Source of the DNA: VAZQ01 sp034669045
Lineage (GTDB): Bacteria; Pseudomonadota; Alphaproteobacteria; Rhizobiales; Xanthobacteraceae
Direction: 5' to 3'
NCBI GenBank assembly: GCA_034669045.1
Contig: JAXDOD010000190.1
Location: 13,031 to 77,030, forward strand
Length of the DNA: 64,000 nucleotides
Each line of letters starts with the position of its first letter. Positions within the stretch are counted from its first letter, which is position 1. Positions 51,172 to 60,585 of this stretch are shown one piece after another. The translations under genes and the position numbers were made by a program. The notes beneath the pieces were generated by a model, which was given only the letters and a program-made list of their open reading frames with translations, was not told the DNA's origin and searched no databases.

Positions 51172-52755
51172 CTACGGCTCCAGCTCCCGCAGCTTGTATC
51201 GCTGCAGCTTGCCGGTGGCGGTGCGCGGCAGATCCCGGCGCACGTCGATCCAGCGCGGATACTTCCATAGGCCGGCGTGGTCCTTGACGTGGATCTTGAG
51301 CGTCTCCAGCAGACCTGCGTCCGCCGCGTAGCCGTTCCTCAGAACGATGAAAGCCTTGGGCTTGACCAGCCCGTCGGCGTCCTTCTTGCCGATGACGGCG
51401 GCTTCGAGCACCGCCTCGTGCGAGACCAGCGCGGCCTCGACCTCGAACGGCGACACCCACATGCCGCTGACCTTGAACATGTCGTCGGTGCGCCCGCAGT
51501 AGTGATAATAGCCGTCGGCGTCGCGCAGGTACTTGTCGCCCGTATAGGTCCATTCGCCGACGAAGGTGCGGCGGCTCTTGGCGCGCTGGTTCCAGTAGCC
51601 TTCGCCGGCCGACGGACCGCGCACGATCAATTCGCCGAGCTCGCCCTCGGGCACGTCGCGGCCGCTCTCGTCCACGATCCTGATGTCGTAGCCGGGGACC
51701 GGTCGGCCGGTGGAACCGTAGCGCACGTCGCCCGGCCGGTTGCTGAGGAAGGTCTGGAACATCTCGGTCGAGCCGATGCCGTCGAGGACGTCGACCCCGG
51801 CGGCGGCGCGCCAGCGCTCGCCGAGATGGGCGGGCAGCGCCTCGCCGGCCGAGATGCAGAGCCGCAGCCGGTCGGAGCCGGCGCCGCGGCCCATGTCCTT
51901 GTGGGCGAGCATCGACGCATAGAGCGTCGGCACGCCGTAGAAGATCGTGGGGCGGTGCGCGCGCATGAGCGCGAACACGGCTTCGGGCGTCGGCCGCTGC
52001 GGCAGCAGCACGCTCGAAGCGCCGACCGACATCGGGAACGCCATGGCGTTGCCCAGGCCGTAGGAGAAGAACAGCTTCGCAGCCGAGAACACCACGTCGT
52101 CCGCGCGGATGCCGATCACGCCCTGGCCCATCAGACGGGCCGCGCACATCGGCGTGGTGTGCACGTGCTTGACGCCCTTGGGGTCGCCGGTCGAGCCCGA
52201 CGTGTACATCCAGAATGCGACCTCGTCGGAGAGCGTTGCGGCCGTGACCGGCTCCGGCTGCTCGCGCGCGAGGATGTCCTCGAACAGATGCACGTCGCGG
52301 GCCGGGAAGGCGGCCTTGTCCTGCGTGCTCGCGCCGGTCAGCACGATGGTGTGCAGGCGCGGAACGCGCCCGAGGATCGGCAGGAGGTTGCGCGCAAGCG
52401 GCGCCGCGGCGACCAGCGCTGTGGCGCGGCTGTCGGCGAGGATATAGGCGTAGACCTCCGGCGTCAGCAGCGTGTTGAGCGGAATGACGACGACGCCGGC
52501 GCGCACCGCGCCCCAGAACGCCACCGGGTAATCGACGGTGTCGGGCAGGAGCAGCAGCAGCCGGTCTTCCGGGCGCAGCCCGAGCGTCTTCAGGGCGGCC
52601 GCGAATTGAAAGCTGCGCGACTGCAACTCGGCGTAGGTGAGCGAGCGCTCGGTGTCCGTGAATGCGATCTTGCCGCCGAGACCGCGCGCGACATTGCCGT
52701 CGATGAAGTCGGCGGCTGCATTGTAGGGCCGCCGCTGCAGGAGATCGTCGAGCAT
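51172..52755 (-). CDS. Benzoate-CoA ligase family enzyme (4-hydroxybenzoate/benzoate)
   Basis: The 527-aa protein is a full-length acyl-adenylate-forming enzyme. The P-loop-like A3 motif is MYTSGSTGDPKGVKHVH (about 185-201), A5 is GIGSTEMFQTFLSN, A7 is YTGDKYLRDADGYYHY, and the A10 Lys is in PRTATGKLQRYKLRE near the C-terminus. Overall it fits the benzoate-CoA ligase family (badA/hbaA/hcl). Together with the hcr genes 20 kb away it could form 4-hydroxybenzoyl-CoA, the reductase substrate, which is inference. It converges on the Sel1 gene. Confidence 0.8.
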   Translation of the reverse strand: MLDDLLQRRPYNAAADFIDGNVARGLGGKIAFTDTERSLTYAELQSRSFQFAAALKTLGLRPEDRLLLLLPDTVDYPVAFWGAVRAGVVVIPLNTLLTPEVYAYILADSRATALVAAAPLARNLLPILGRVPRLHTIVLTGASTQDKAAFPARDVHLFEDILAREQPEPVTAATLSDEVAFWMYTSGSTGDPKGVKHVHTTPMCAARLMGQGVIGIRADDVVFSAAKLFFSYGLGNAMAFPMSVGASSVLLPQRPTPEAVFALMRAHRPTIFYGVPTLYASMLAHKDMGRGAGSDRLRLCISAGEALPAHLGERWRAAAGVDVLDGIGSTEMFQTFLSNRPGDVRYGSTGRPVPGYDIRIVDESGRDVPEGELGELIVRGPSAGEGYWNQRAKSRRTFVGEWTYTGDKYLRDADGYYHYCGRTDDMFKVSGMWVSPFEVEAALVSHEAVLEAAVIGKKDADGLVKPKAFIVLRNGYAADAGLLETLKIHVKDHAGLWKYPRWIDVRRDLPRTATGKLQRYKLRELEP

Positions 52756-52820
52756 CGGGACGTTCTAAACCGCGATCACAGGCCGCGCAATTGGCGCGCG
52801 ACCGCGCGCGCTCCGCCCGC

Positions 52821-54098
52821 TCAATAGGGCTGCGCCTCGTCGGGACGATCGACGCGACGCAGCGCCGGAAACAGCCAGAGCCACAACGCCATCGACAGGA
52901 AAACGGCGCAACCGCCAAGCGTGACCGCGCCGACGGCGCCGATCCAGGCCGCCATCAGGCCGGCGCGGAACGACCCGAGCTGGCCCGAGCAGCCGATGAA
53001 GAACGAGTTGACGCCGGCGACCCGTCCGCGCATCTCGTCGGGCGTGGTGATCTGCACGATGGTCTGGCGCACGACCGAGCTCAGGATGTCGCCGCAACCG
53101 AGCACCAGAAGCGCTGCAATGGACAGCGCAACGTTGCTCGACAGGCCGAAAACGATGGTGCCGAGACCGTAGAGCGCGAAGCCCACGTAGAGGATGACGC
53201 CGCCGTTCCGGCGCACGGGAAAGCGCGCCAGCACGACCGCGGTCAGGAGCGCGCCGACCGCCGGCGTGCTGCGCAGGATGCCGGCGCCCCAGGGTCCGAT
53301 CTGGAGAATGTCGCGGGCGTAGATCGGCAGCAGCGCGGTCACGCCGCCGAACAGCGTGGCGATCAGATCGAGCGACATGGCGCCGAGGACGGTCTGGCAG
53401 CGCCAGATGAACCGGAAGCCGGCCACGAGCGAGTCCCAGGTGATCTTCGGCCGCTCGGCCGGCACCGGCGGATTGGGCAGCATGAAGCTCGCGACCGCAG
53501 CAGCCAGGATGAGCAGCGTGCAGACCGCGTAGTCGAAGTCCGGCCCGAAAATGTAGAGCAGGCCGCCGAGCGAGGGTCCGAGCAGCATGGACAGCCGTCC
53601 GGCGGAGACGTGGGCGGCGACCGCCTTGCCCAGCATCGCGCGCGGCGCCATGACCGGCACCAGCGACTGCATGACCGGCTGCTCGAAGGTCCGCGCCATC
53701 GCGTTGACGAATAGCAGGACGTAGATCGCGGCCAGCGGCGGCGTGGGCAGGAGCGACACCGCCACCATTCCGAGGTTGGCGCACAATTCGACCGCAAGGC
53801 ACACCCGCATGACGTGGCGGCGGTTGTAGCGGTCGGCCGCCTGGCCGGCGATCAGCATCAGGAGGAGCGGCGGCATGAATTGCACGAAGCCGATCAACCC
53901 GAGATGCAGCGCGCTGTCGGTCAGCTCATAGACCTGATAGGCGGCCGCAATCGCCAGCATCTGGTTGGAGGTGTTGGAGCTGACGCGCGTGATGAACAGA
54001 AGCGCGAAGGAGCGCACCCGGAAGATCGAGCCCGACGGATCGACCGGCAAATCCGCGATGCGCGTGGTCTCGGCACTGTCCTTGCGCGGTTCATCCAC
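52821..54098 (-). CDS. MFS transporter (exporter type), tandem paralogue 1
   Basis: The 425-aa protein has the 12-helix pattern of the MFS_3/enterobactin-exporter type. The conserved loop AGQAADRYNRRHVMRVCL lies between helices 2 and 3, and YARDILQIGPWGAGILR before helix 8. It is strongly similar in sequence and length to its upstream neighbour (54105-55403), sharing VYELTDSALHLGLIGF / VYEITNSALQLGLIGL and PDEMRGRVAGVNSFF / PDEMRGRVFAVNSLF, so the pair arose by tandem duplication. It probably exports a small organic molecule; the substrate is unknown. Confidence 0.85.
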   Translation of the reverse strand: MDEPRKDSAETTRIADLPVDPSGSIFRVRSFALLFITRVSSNTSNQMLAIAAAYQVYELTDSALHLGLIGFVQFMPPLLLMLIAGQAADRYNRRHVMRVCLAVELCANLGMVAVSLLPTPPLAAIYVLLFVNAMARTFEQPVMQSLVPVMAPRAMLGKAVAAHVSAGRLSMLLGPSLGGLLYIFGPDFDYAVCTLLILAAAVASFMLPNPPVPAERPKITWDSLVAGFRFIWRCQTVLGAMSLDLIATLFGGVTALLPIYARDILQIGPWGAGILRSTPAVGALLTAVVLARFPVRRNGGVILYVGFALYGLGTIVFGLSSNVALSIAALLVLGCGDILSSVVRQTIVQITTPDEMRGRVAGVNSFFIGCSGQLGSFRAGLMAAWIGAVGAVTLGGCAVFLSMALWLWLFPALRRVDRPDEAQPY

Positions 54099-54104
54099 GG
54101 TTCG

Positions 54105-55403
54105 TCATCTCGCACGCTGCGACGGCTGCACCTCGTCGGGACGATCGACGCGCCGCAGCGCCGGAAACAGCCACGACCACAATACCACCGTCGCCAGCAC
54201 CGCCACGCCGCCGAACACGACCGAGCCCACCGCGCCGATGCCCTCCGCCATGACGCCGGCCCGGAACGCTCCGAGCTGGCCCGCGGATCCGTAGAATAGC
54301 GAGTTGACGGCAAAGACCCGTCCGCGCATCTCGTCGGGCGTCGTCACCTGGATCAAGGTCTGGCGTACGACGGTGCTGAGCATGTCCCCGATCCCGCTTG
54401 CCATCAACGCCACGATCGAAAGCGCGACAACATTCGAGAAGCCGAAAGCGATCGCGCCGACGCCGTGCAGCGCGAAGCCGAAGAACAACCAGGCGCCGCC
54501 GTGATGTCTGACCGGAAAGCGCGACAGGATCGCCGCCGCGATCAGGGCGCCCAGCGCGGGCGCGCTGCGCAGGACGCCGGCGCCCCAGGCGCCGATGTCG
54601 AGGATGTCGCGAGCGTAGATCGGAAACAGCGCGCTCACGGTGCCGAACAGCGCCGCCGCGAACTCGAACAGCATCGCACCCAGGATGGTCTCGCATCGCC
54701 AGATGAAGCGGAATCCGGCCAGCACGCTGTCGAGGCTGATATCCTCATGCCGGGTCGGCGTTCCCGGATCCGGCAGCATGAGGGTGGCAACCATGGCGGC
54801 CAGCACCAGCGCCGCGCAGACGCCGTAATCGAACACCGGGCCGAACACATAGAGCACGCCGCCGAGCGAGGGCCCGATCAGCACGGACAGGTGGCGGGCC
54901 GACACATGCGCGGCGATCGCCCGGTTGAGGATGGGCCGCGGCGCCATCGCGGGCAGCAGCGCCTGCATCAACGGCTGCTCGAAGGTGCGCGCCGCCATGC
55001 TCAGGAAGACGAGGATGTAGATCGCCGGCAGCGGCGGGGCGGGCAGCGCGGCGACCAGCATCAGCCCGGCCGTCGACACGAAGGCAACCGCATAGGAGCA
55101 GCGCAATACGAAACGGCGGTTGTAGCGGTCGACGATCTGTCCGGCCGGCACCATGAGCAGCACCGGCGCGAGAAACTGTGCGAGGCCGATCAGGCCGAGC
55201 TGGAGCGCGCTGTTGGTGATCTCGTAGACATGCCAGCCGACCACCACCGACAGCATCTGGAAGGCGGTGGTGGACGCGACCCGCGTGGTGAACAGCAGGG
55301 TGAAGGAGCGCACCCGGAACAGCGGCGTATTCGCATCGATCACCGTGTCGATCGGAGTGCTAACGGCGGCGGCCTTGTCGGGTTGCGGACCGCCGGCGCT
55401 CAT
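54105..55403 (-). CDS. MFS transporter (exporter type), tandem paralogue 2
   Basis: I chose ATG 55403 (432 aa), just after which FRVRSFTLLFTTRVASTTAF begins the first helix; the longer frame to 55610 crosses the dispersed repeat and is not supported. The MFS loop is AGQIVDRYNRRFVLRCSY. It ends six bases before the start of paralogue 1, so both are on one transcript. The two may act on different substrates or be in the process of diverging. Confidence 0.85.
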   Translation of the reverse strand: MSAGGPQPDKAAAVSTPIDTVIDANTPLFRVRSFTLLFTTRVASTTAFQMLSVVVGWHVYEITNSALQLGLIGLAQFLAPVLLMVPAGQIVDRYNRRFVLRCSYAVAFVSTAGLMLVAALPAPPLPAIYILVFLSMAARTFEQPLMQALLPAMAPRPILNRAIAAHVSARHLSVLIGPSLGGVLYVFGPVFDYGVCAALVLAAMVATLMLPDPGTPTRHEDISLDSVLAGFRFIWRCETILGAMLFEFAAALFGTVSALFPIYARDILDIGAWGAGVLRSAPALGALIAAAILSRFPVRHHGGAWLFFGFALHGVGAIAFGFSNVVALSIVALMASGIGDMLSTVVRQTLIQVTTPDEMRGRVFAVNSLFYGSAGQLGAFRAGVMAEGIGAVGSVVFGGVAVLATVVLWSWLFPALRRVDRPDEVQPSQRAR

Positions 55404-55490
55404 CTTGCACTCCTGTCGACGCGGCTCAAGGCTGCTCCACTGCGGGGTTGGACGATTGCAAGGCACTGCCGTTGTTGTGGCGCACCGACA

Positions 55491-55645
55491 GCGCCGCGAA
55501 CTCTGTGGGCTCCCTCCCCCCACCGCCCGTCGAAGACGGGCGTGAACGCCCTGACGCCGGGGGAGGGTTGGGGAGAGGGGTAGATGCGGACCCGATTGAA
55601 CTTGTGGCACCCTCCTCCCTGTCCCTCCCCCGCAAGGGGGGAGGG
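55491..55645. repeat. GC-rich dispersed repeat, copy B
   Basis: This element lies between the MFS gene and the FAH-family gene. It contains GCGCCGCGAACTC, the hairpin GTCGAAGACGGGCGTGAACG and terminal C/G runs with TCCCCCGCAAGGGGGGAGGG as a second hairpin. Its alignment to the reverse complement of 30131-30285 is good over most blocks. Confidence 0.65.
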
Positions 55646-55684
55646 AACGCCGTGGCGCTAGCCTTCGTCACCTGCGCCACGGCG

Positions 55685-56626
55685 CTATTCACCCTGCGCG
55701 ATCGGATTGTGCAGCCGGCCGATGTTCTCGATCTCGACCGTGAGATCCTGGCCGGGCTTGAGGAAAATCCCGCGCGGCCGTCCGTTTCCTGACGGCGAGC
55801 CGGTGGCGATGACGTCGCCCGGCCGCAATGTGAACTTGGCCGAGAGGTAGGCGATCTGTTCGGCGATGGTGAAATGCATGAAGGCGGTGGTCGAATCCTG
55901 CATCAGCTCCTGGCTGACCCACTGCTTGAGGGTGAGGTTGTAGACGTCGCCGACCTGCCGCGCCGGGACGATCCACGGCCCCATCGGCGCGCCGGTGTCG
56001 AAGCTCTTGCCGGAGAGGAAATCGGTCTTGACGTTCCAGTCCGAGCGGTTGCCCTGGTCGCGCAGGCTGAGATCGTTGAGGATGGTGTAGCCGGCGACAT
56101 GATCCATCGCGCGCTCGACCGCGATGTTGCGGCCGGGCTTGCCGATCACCACGGCGAGCTCCGCCTCCCAATCGACCTGCTGCGAATAGGCCGGCAGCTT
56201 GATCGTCGCTTCGGGACCGATGACCGCGTGCGCGGCGAGCTTGATGAAGAACAGCGGCTTGACCTTGGTCTTATCCGGTGGCTCGCGGCCGGACATTTCC
56301 TTCATGTGGTCGATGTAGTTGGCGAAGGCGCAGAAGATTGCGTCGGGATAGAGGATCGGCGCCAGCAGCCGCACCGAGGCGAGCGGGCGCGCGATCGCGG
56401 CGAGACCATTTCCAGCGCCCGCCGCGTGCTTGTCGGCGAGCGCGCCGAGCACCGGCTCGGCCTCGGACCAGTGGGCGAGAATCTCCTTGGTGGAACCGGC
56501 CGGGAAGGCGGAGCCCTGGCCGGTGGCCGCGAGCGCGGCGCCGACCGGAAGCACCGCATCGCCGACCTTGATGGCGGGTCGGGCGGCTTCACCTTCGGCG
56601 AAGTTCAGGAGCGCGAAATCGGTCAT
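55685..56626 (-). CDS. Fumarylacetoacetate hydrolase (FAH) family protein
   Basis: ATG 56626 gives 313 aa; the longer frame to 56698 has no support. The FAH fold is shown by FCAFANYIDHMKEM, QQVDWEAELAVVIGKPGRNI (metal-binding Glu pair), ILNDLSLRDQ (metal-binding Asp) and GDVIATGSPSGNGRP near the end. Members hydrolyse or isomerise C-C bonds of acylpyruvates and related aromatic breakdown products. The substrate is not determined, but the catabolic setting (CoA ligase, UbiD, Bug-type transport) suggests a late step of aromatic or organic-acid degradation. Confidence 0.85.
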   Translation of the reverse strand: MTDFALLNFAEGEAARPAIKVGDAVLPVGAALAATGQGSAFPAGSTKEILAHWSEAEPVLGALADKHAAGAGNGLAAIARPLASVRLLAPILYPDAIFCAFANYIDHMKEMSGREPPDKTKVKPLFFIKLAAHAVIGPEATIKLPAYSQQVDWEAELAVVIGKPGRNIAVERAMDHVAGYTILNDLSLRDQGNRSDWNVKTDFLSGKSFDTGAPMGPWIVPARQVGDVYNLTLKQWVSQELMQDSTTAFMHFTIAEQIAYLSAKFTLRPGDVIATGSPSGNGRPRGIFLKPGQDLTVEIENIGRLHNPIAQGE

Positions 56627-56751
56627 GCTGATCCTTGAGCAGGCGCGTGCGACATTCGGTTCCCTGCCGAAAGCCGCGGCGGTCTTGTGCCCCCGCACCT
56701 CGTTTCGTACCGTCGGCCGGTCTTGTCAACGTCAACCGCAGGCGGTTTCAG

Positions 56752-57777
56752 GTGCAGAGAGCGATTCCGATCTTTGCCATGCTGGCGATGCTGGCCGGCG
56801 CCGGTTCCGCGGCAGCCGACGACTACTATCGCGGCAAGACGATCCGCCTGATCGTGCCGTCGGACGTCGGCGGCGGCTACGATTCCTACGGCCGCACCTT
56901 CGCGCAGCACTACCGCAGGCATATTCCGGGCGAGCCGGCGATCGTGGTGCAGAACATGCCGGGCGGCGGCGGCCTGCAATCGGCCAACTGGCTGTACAAC
57001 GTCGCGCCGAAGGACGGACTCGTCATCGGCCTGATGCAGCGCGGCGTGCCGTTCTACCCGTATCTCGGCGACAAGAACGCGCTGTTCGTGCCGACCCGTT
57101 TCAACTGGCTCGGCAGCTTCGCCGCCGAGACCGGCGCCACCTCGATCTGGCACGCGTCGAAGGCGCGCACGATCCAGGACGCCTTGCGCGACACCGTTCT
57201 GCTCGGCGGCAGCGGCCCCAATGACAGCGAAACCTATACCAACCTGATGAACAACACGATCGGGACCAAATTCCGCCTGGTGTCGGGCTATCGCGCCAAC
57301 TCGGCCGTGCTGCTCGCGATGGAGCGCGGCGAGGTCGAGGGCGTGACCGGCTCGTGGTCGTCCATGAAGGCCGAGCGGCCCACCTGGGTGCGCGACAAGC
57401 TGGTCCGCGTGCTGGTGCAGATCGGCAAGACCCGGCAGCCCGACCTTGCCGACGTTCCGCTGATCATGGAGCTCGTCAACAAGGACGAGGATCGGGCGAT
57501 GTGGAACGTGATGCTGGCGATGGCGACCGTCGGCCGCCCGGTCGGCGCGCCGCCCGGAATCGCGACCGAGCATGCCACGACGCTCCGCGACGCATTTGCC
57601 GCGACCATGAAGGACCCGGTATTCGTCGCCGAGATGGAGCGCACCAGCCGCGAGCTGGCGCCCGAGAGCGGCGAAACCATGCAGCGGTCGCTGGAAGAGG
57701 TCGCCGCGGTGCCGCCCGAGACGCTGACCAAGCTCATCGGCTATACGCGCAAGAGCGAGGCCGGCACCGGGCGATGA
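56752..57777 (+). CDS. Bug-type tripartite tricarboxylate transporter receptor
   Basis: GTG 56752 is the most plausible start: it opens a signal peptide (VQRAIPIFAMLAMLAGAGSAAA) of good shape, while the frame upstream is basic and unstructured. The 341-aa protein follows the Bug (TctC) pattern: YRGKTIRLIVPSDVGGGYDSY, VVQNMPGGGGLQSANWL and VLLAMERGEVEGVTGSWSS. It binds an organic acid in the periplasm. No TctA/TctB membrane genes are adjacent, so it may serve a transporter elsewhere. It converges on the DapA-family gene downstream. Confidence 0.8.
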   Translation: MQRAIPIFAMLAMLAGAGSAAADDYYRGKTIRLIVPSDVGGGYDSYGRTFAQHYRRHIPGEPAIVVQNMPGGGGLQSANWLYNVAPKDGLVIGLMQRGVPFYPYLGDKNALFVPTRFNWLGSFAAETGATSIWHASKARTIQDALRDTVLLGGSGPNDSETYTNLMNNTIGTKFRLVSGYRANSAVLLAMERGEVEGVTGSWSSMKAERPTWVRDKLVRVLVQIGKTRQPDLADVPLIMELVNKDEDRAMWNVMLAMATVGRPVGAPPGIATEHATTLRDAFAATMKDPVFVAEMERTSRELAPESGETMQRSLEEVAAVPPETLTKLIGYTRKSEAGTGR

Positions 57778-57792
57778 CGCGCCACAGAGCGT

Positions 57793-58713
57793 CTACGCCG
57801 CCACGGTTGCCGACAACCGGTGCGCAAGCGCGGTCGTCTTCAGCACTGCCGCCATGGCGAGGCGTTCGTCGCGGGTGAGCGAGACGTAGGGCGGGTAGGG
57901 CTCGCCCGCCGGCACGCCGATCAGATCCATGGCTGCCTTCATGGCGGGCGCCAGCCCGCGATGCATCCATCTCGCCGGGAACAGCGCGAACTGGAGCTGC
58001 ACCGCGGCGGCGCGTTCGTAGTCCTTCGCCACGAAAGCATCGATGACCTGGCGCGCGATCTCACAGGCCGGCGGCGGCATGGTTGCGCCCGAGCCGCCGA
58101 GTGCCAGGCTGGCGAGCAGCATCTGCATGGTCGTGAAGTAGCGGGCGTGGCCGGCGTGATCGATTTCGACGATCAGGCGCGAGACGCGGGCGAGGTCGCG
58201 CGAGCTTTCCTTGATGAGCTGCACGCGCGGGAGCTGCGCCAGCGCGATGGTGGCGGCGACGGACACGTCGGCGCCCGGTCCGGGATTGAGATAGAGCGTG
58301 ATCGGAAGTGACGTTTCCTTCGACACCGCCTCGAAATAGGCGACGAGATCGGCGTCGGTCGGCGGCCCGGCGAACGGGCGAAGCGGCGCCAGGAGCTGCA
58401 CGGCGGCGGCGCCATGGCGTTCGGCATCGTGCGCGAGCGCGATCGCGGTCTTGAACGACGCGTGCGAGATGCCGACCATCACCGGCACGCGGCCGTCGAC
58501 GAATTCGATCGTGCGGTGGATGAGAGCCTTGCGTTCTTCGAGACTGAGATAGGTGTATTCCTGGGTCTCGACGCCGGCGGCGACCACCATGGTGGCGGCG
58601 CAATCCCCCACGACGTAGTCGATCTGACGGCGCAGCGAAGGCTCGTCGACGTTCAGGTCGGCCGTGAACGGCGTCAGCGGCGCCACGATCAGTCCGGGTG
58701 TCCTGGCTGGCAT
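57793..58713 (-). CDS. Dihydrodipicolinate synthase / N-acetylneuraminate lyase family protein
   Basis: The 306-aa protein has the TIM-barrel aldolase landmarks: VAPLTPFTADLNVDEPSLRR at the N-terminus, Tyr in LPITLYLNPGPGAD, and the Schiff-base Lys in VQLIKESSRDLARV. These residues support an active class I pyruvate or 2-oxo-acid aldolase. True DapA usually shows a GTTGE motif; here the corresponding loop is AAGVETQEYTYLS, so a non-DHDPS role (e.g. a keto-acid or sugar-acid lyase) is more likely. It is placed between two binding-protein genes, in a catabolic context. Confidence 0.8.
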   Translation of the reverse strand: MPARTPGLIVAPLTPFTADLNVDEPSLRRQIDYVVGDCAATMVVAAGVETQEYTYLSLEERKALIHRTIEFVDGRVPVMVGISHASFKTAIALAHDAERHGAAAVQLLAPLRPFAGPPTDADLVAYFEAVSKETSLPITLYLNPGPGADVSVAATIALAQLPRVQLIKESSRDLARVSRLIVEIDHAGHARYFTTMQMLLASLALGGSGATMPPPACEIARQVIDAFVAKDYERAAAVQLQFALFPARWMHRGLAPAMKAAMDLIGVPAGEPYPPYVSLTRDERLAMAAVLKTTALAHRLSATVAA

Positions 58714-58737
58714 CCTGCTGTCCTGGCGCCGAACTGA

Positions 58738-59730
58738 TTACTCGATCCCGGCCGCCTTGAGATATTGCAGATCGACGAACCGGTCCGCGGGCGGAGCCGG
58801 TTTCGCAATGGCGCCCACGTCGGCCATGAGCGCCAAGACCCGGCGCATGGCGGCGAGGTCCAGCTCACCCTGCTTGGGCAGGATGTTCTTGCCGGGCTCG
58901 AGATAGGGCGCGTAGATCTGCCGCGCGATCTCGGGGGCCATGCCGCCGCTGTCGACCAGCAGCTTGACCACCTCGTCGCGGTTCTTCGGGTCGTTCATGA
59001 AGCGGTAGGACGCCGCCATGGCGCGCACGAACCGCACCAGCGTGTCCTTGTTCTTCTCGCCCCAGGCGCGCCGGACCATGTCGACATTGAAGATGAGGTC
59101 GGCGCCGGCCTCGTGAGCGAATCCGAGGCGCGGGAAGCCCTGCTTGATCGCTTCGAGGTCCTCCGGCTGTCCCATCGGCACGGCGGCGCATTCGCCCGAG
59201 CGCAGGCACTCGTAGCGGGCGGGCGTGCCGATCACGGTCTTGGCCTTGTAGTCGCCCTCCTTGATGCCCTTGGCCGCGAGCAGCCGCACCGTCGACAGCG
59301 TGATGGTGTCGCCGGCGGTCGAAAGCGCGAGCGTCTTGCCCTTGAGGTCGGCATAGGTCTTGATCTCGGGCCGCACGATCAGGCTGTAGACCGGGTTGGC
59401 GGTCTGGCTGATGAAGGCGACCGCCTCGGAGCCCTTCAGCACCGCCTGGATCAGGTAGGGCGTGGCGTTCTTGCCGGCATCGATCTCGCCCGCGTCGAGC
59501 GCGGCGACGATCCGGTCGGTGCCGCCCGGGATCGGGACCACGACCAGGTTGATCCCTTCGCGGCGGAAGTAGTCCTTGCGCTGGGCGATGTTGAGCGGCA
59601 GCGAGGAGAGGCCGGTGGTCCCGGCGGCATTCTGCCCGTAGCGCAGCGTGACGAGCTCCTGCGCGTGGGCGGGAGACAGGGCGAGGGTCCCCATGAGGGC
59701 ACCGACAAAGGCTAGAGATCGATAGTTCAT
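58738..59730 (-). CDS. NMT1/SsuA-type ABC transporter substrate-binding protein
   Basis: ATG 59730 starts a 330-aa protein with a clean signal peptide (SLAFVGALMGTLALSPAHA). The mature chain has the NMT1/THI5-like fold: TLRYGQNAAGTTGLSSLPLN, GGTDRIVAALDAGEIDAGKN and LIVRPEIKTYADLKGKTLAL. It binds a small organic compound (aliphatic or aromatic sulfonate-type ligands are typical of the family) for an ABC importer not encoded here. It lies in the same direction as the aldolase gene, 24 bases away, and may be co-expressed with it. Confidence 0.8.
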   Translation of the reverse strand: MNYRSLAFVGALMGTLALSPAHAQELVTLRYGQNAAGTTGLSSLPLNIAQRKDYFRREGINLVVVPIPGGTDRIVAALDAGEIDAGKNATPYLIQAVLKGSEAVAFISQTANPVYSLIVRPEIKTYADLKGKTLALSTAGDTITLSTVRLLAAKGIKEGDYKAKTVIGTPARYECLRSGECAAVPMGQPEDLEAIKQGFPRLGFAHEAGADLIFNVDMVRRAWGEKNKDTLVRFVRAMAASYRFMNDPKNRDEVVKLLVDSGGMAPEIARQIYAPYLEPGKNILPKQGELDLAAMRRVLALMADVGAIAKPAPPADRFVDLQYLKAAGIE

Positions 59731-59839
59731 GGTTCTCCCCGGTCGCGCTGTGGCGTTGAGAAATCGCTGTTCGGCGACGGGAGAATACGATGGATCGCGG
59801 GCCCCGTCACCGGGGCGGGCATGTGCGCGCCGCCGGGCT

Positions 59840-60406
59840 TCATGGTGCTTTCAGCCGGGTCGCCGGGGGGCGGCGCGTCTGGTGGGACAAGCGCGCGATG
59901 TCGGCCGCGTGATTGCGGAAATAATGCCGCAGCCAGAAGGCGAATGAATTCGGCCGCCGTTTGATGCGCCGGCCGACGTCGCCGACGCTCAGAAACTCCA
60001 CCTTCTCGACTTCGGCGGGATCGGGCCGCACCGGCGAGCGCAGCGCGCCAAAATAGACATAGACGAACTCGTTCTCCTGCATGCCGTGGTCGAGATCGGC
60101 CTGGTAGCGGCTGAAGAACCCGAACGAGAGCGTGCTCGCGACGCCGAGTTCTTCGTCGAGCCTGCGCTGCGCCGCCGCCACCGTGCGCTCGCCCGGACGC
60201 GGGTGCCCGCAGCAGGAATTCGCCCACAGCCCGCCCGAGTGATATTTGCGAGCACTTCTCCGCTGCAGGAGAATCCGCCCGCGGTCGTCCACCACGAAGA
60301 TCGAGAACGCGCGGTGCAGCAGCCCCGCCCGGTGCACCGCATCCTTGCCGGCAGCGCCGACGGCGCGGTTGTTCTCGTCGACCAGGATCAGTTGTTCATC
60401 GGCCAT
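59840..60406 (-). CDS. idi: Isopentenyl-diphosphate delta-isomerase, type I
   Basis: ATG 60406 gives 188 aa, the normal length for type I IDI. The active-site Cys is in LWANSCCGHPRPGE and the active-site Glu in QENEFVYVYFG; the Nudix-like box AAQRRLDEELGV is intact. It interconverts isopentenyl and dimethylallyl diphosphates in isoprenoid synthesis (cytoplasm, Mg2+-dependent). The gene is isolated from other isoprenoid genes here. Confidence 0.9.
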   Translation of the reverse strand: MADEQLILVDENNRAVGAAGKDAVHRAGLLHRAFSIFVVDDRGRILLQRRSARKYHSGGLWANSCCGHPRPGERTVAAAQRRLDEELGVASTLSFGFFSRYQADLDHGMQENEFVYVYFGALRSPVRPDPAEVEKVEFLSVGDVGRRIKRRPNSFAFWLRHYFRNHAADIARLSHQTRRPPATRLKAP

Positions 60407-60585
60407 GCGTCCCCACGATCGGCGTGTCGGGGCATTATCGCTGATTCGAGGCGAATCGACCGGGTCGGCCGCTCGACGCTTGGCGTTGGTGACGTGAGCC
60501 AAGGGCCGGGGCCGATACTTGGCGGCCCCCGGAAAATGTCCTAGGGTGAAGGCTTAATCAAAAGATTGCGGGCGAGGAGGAAACG

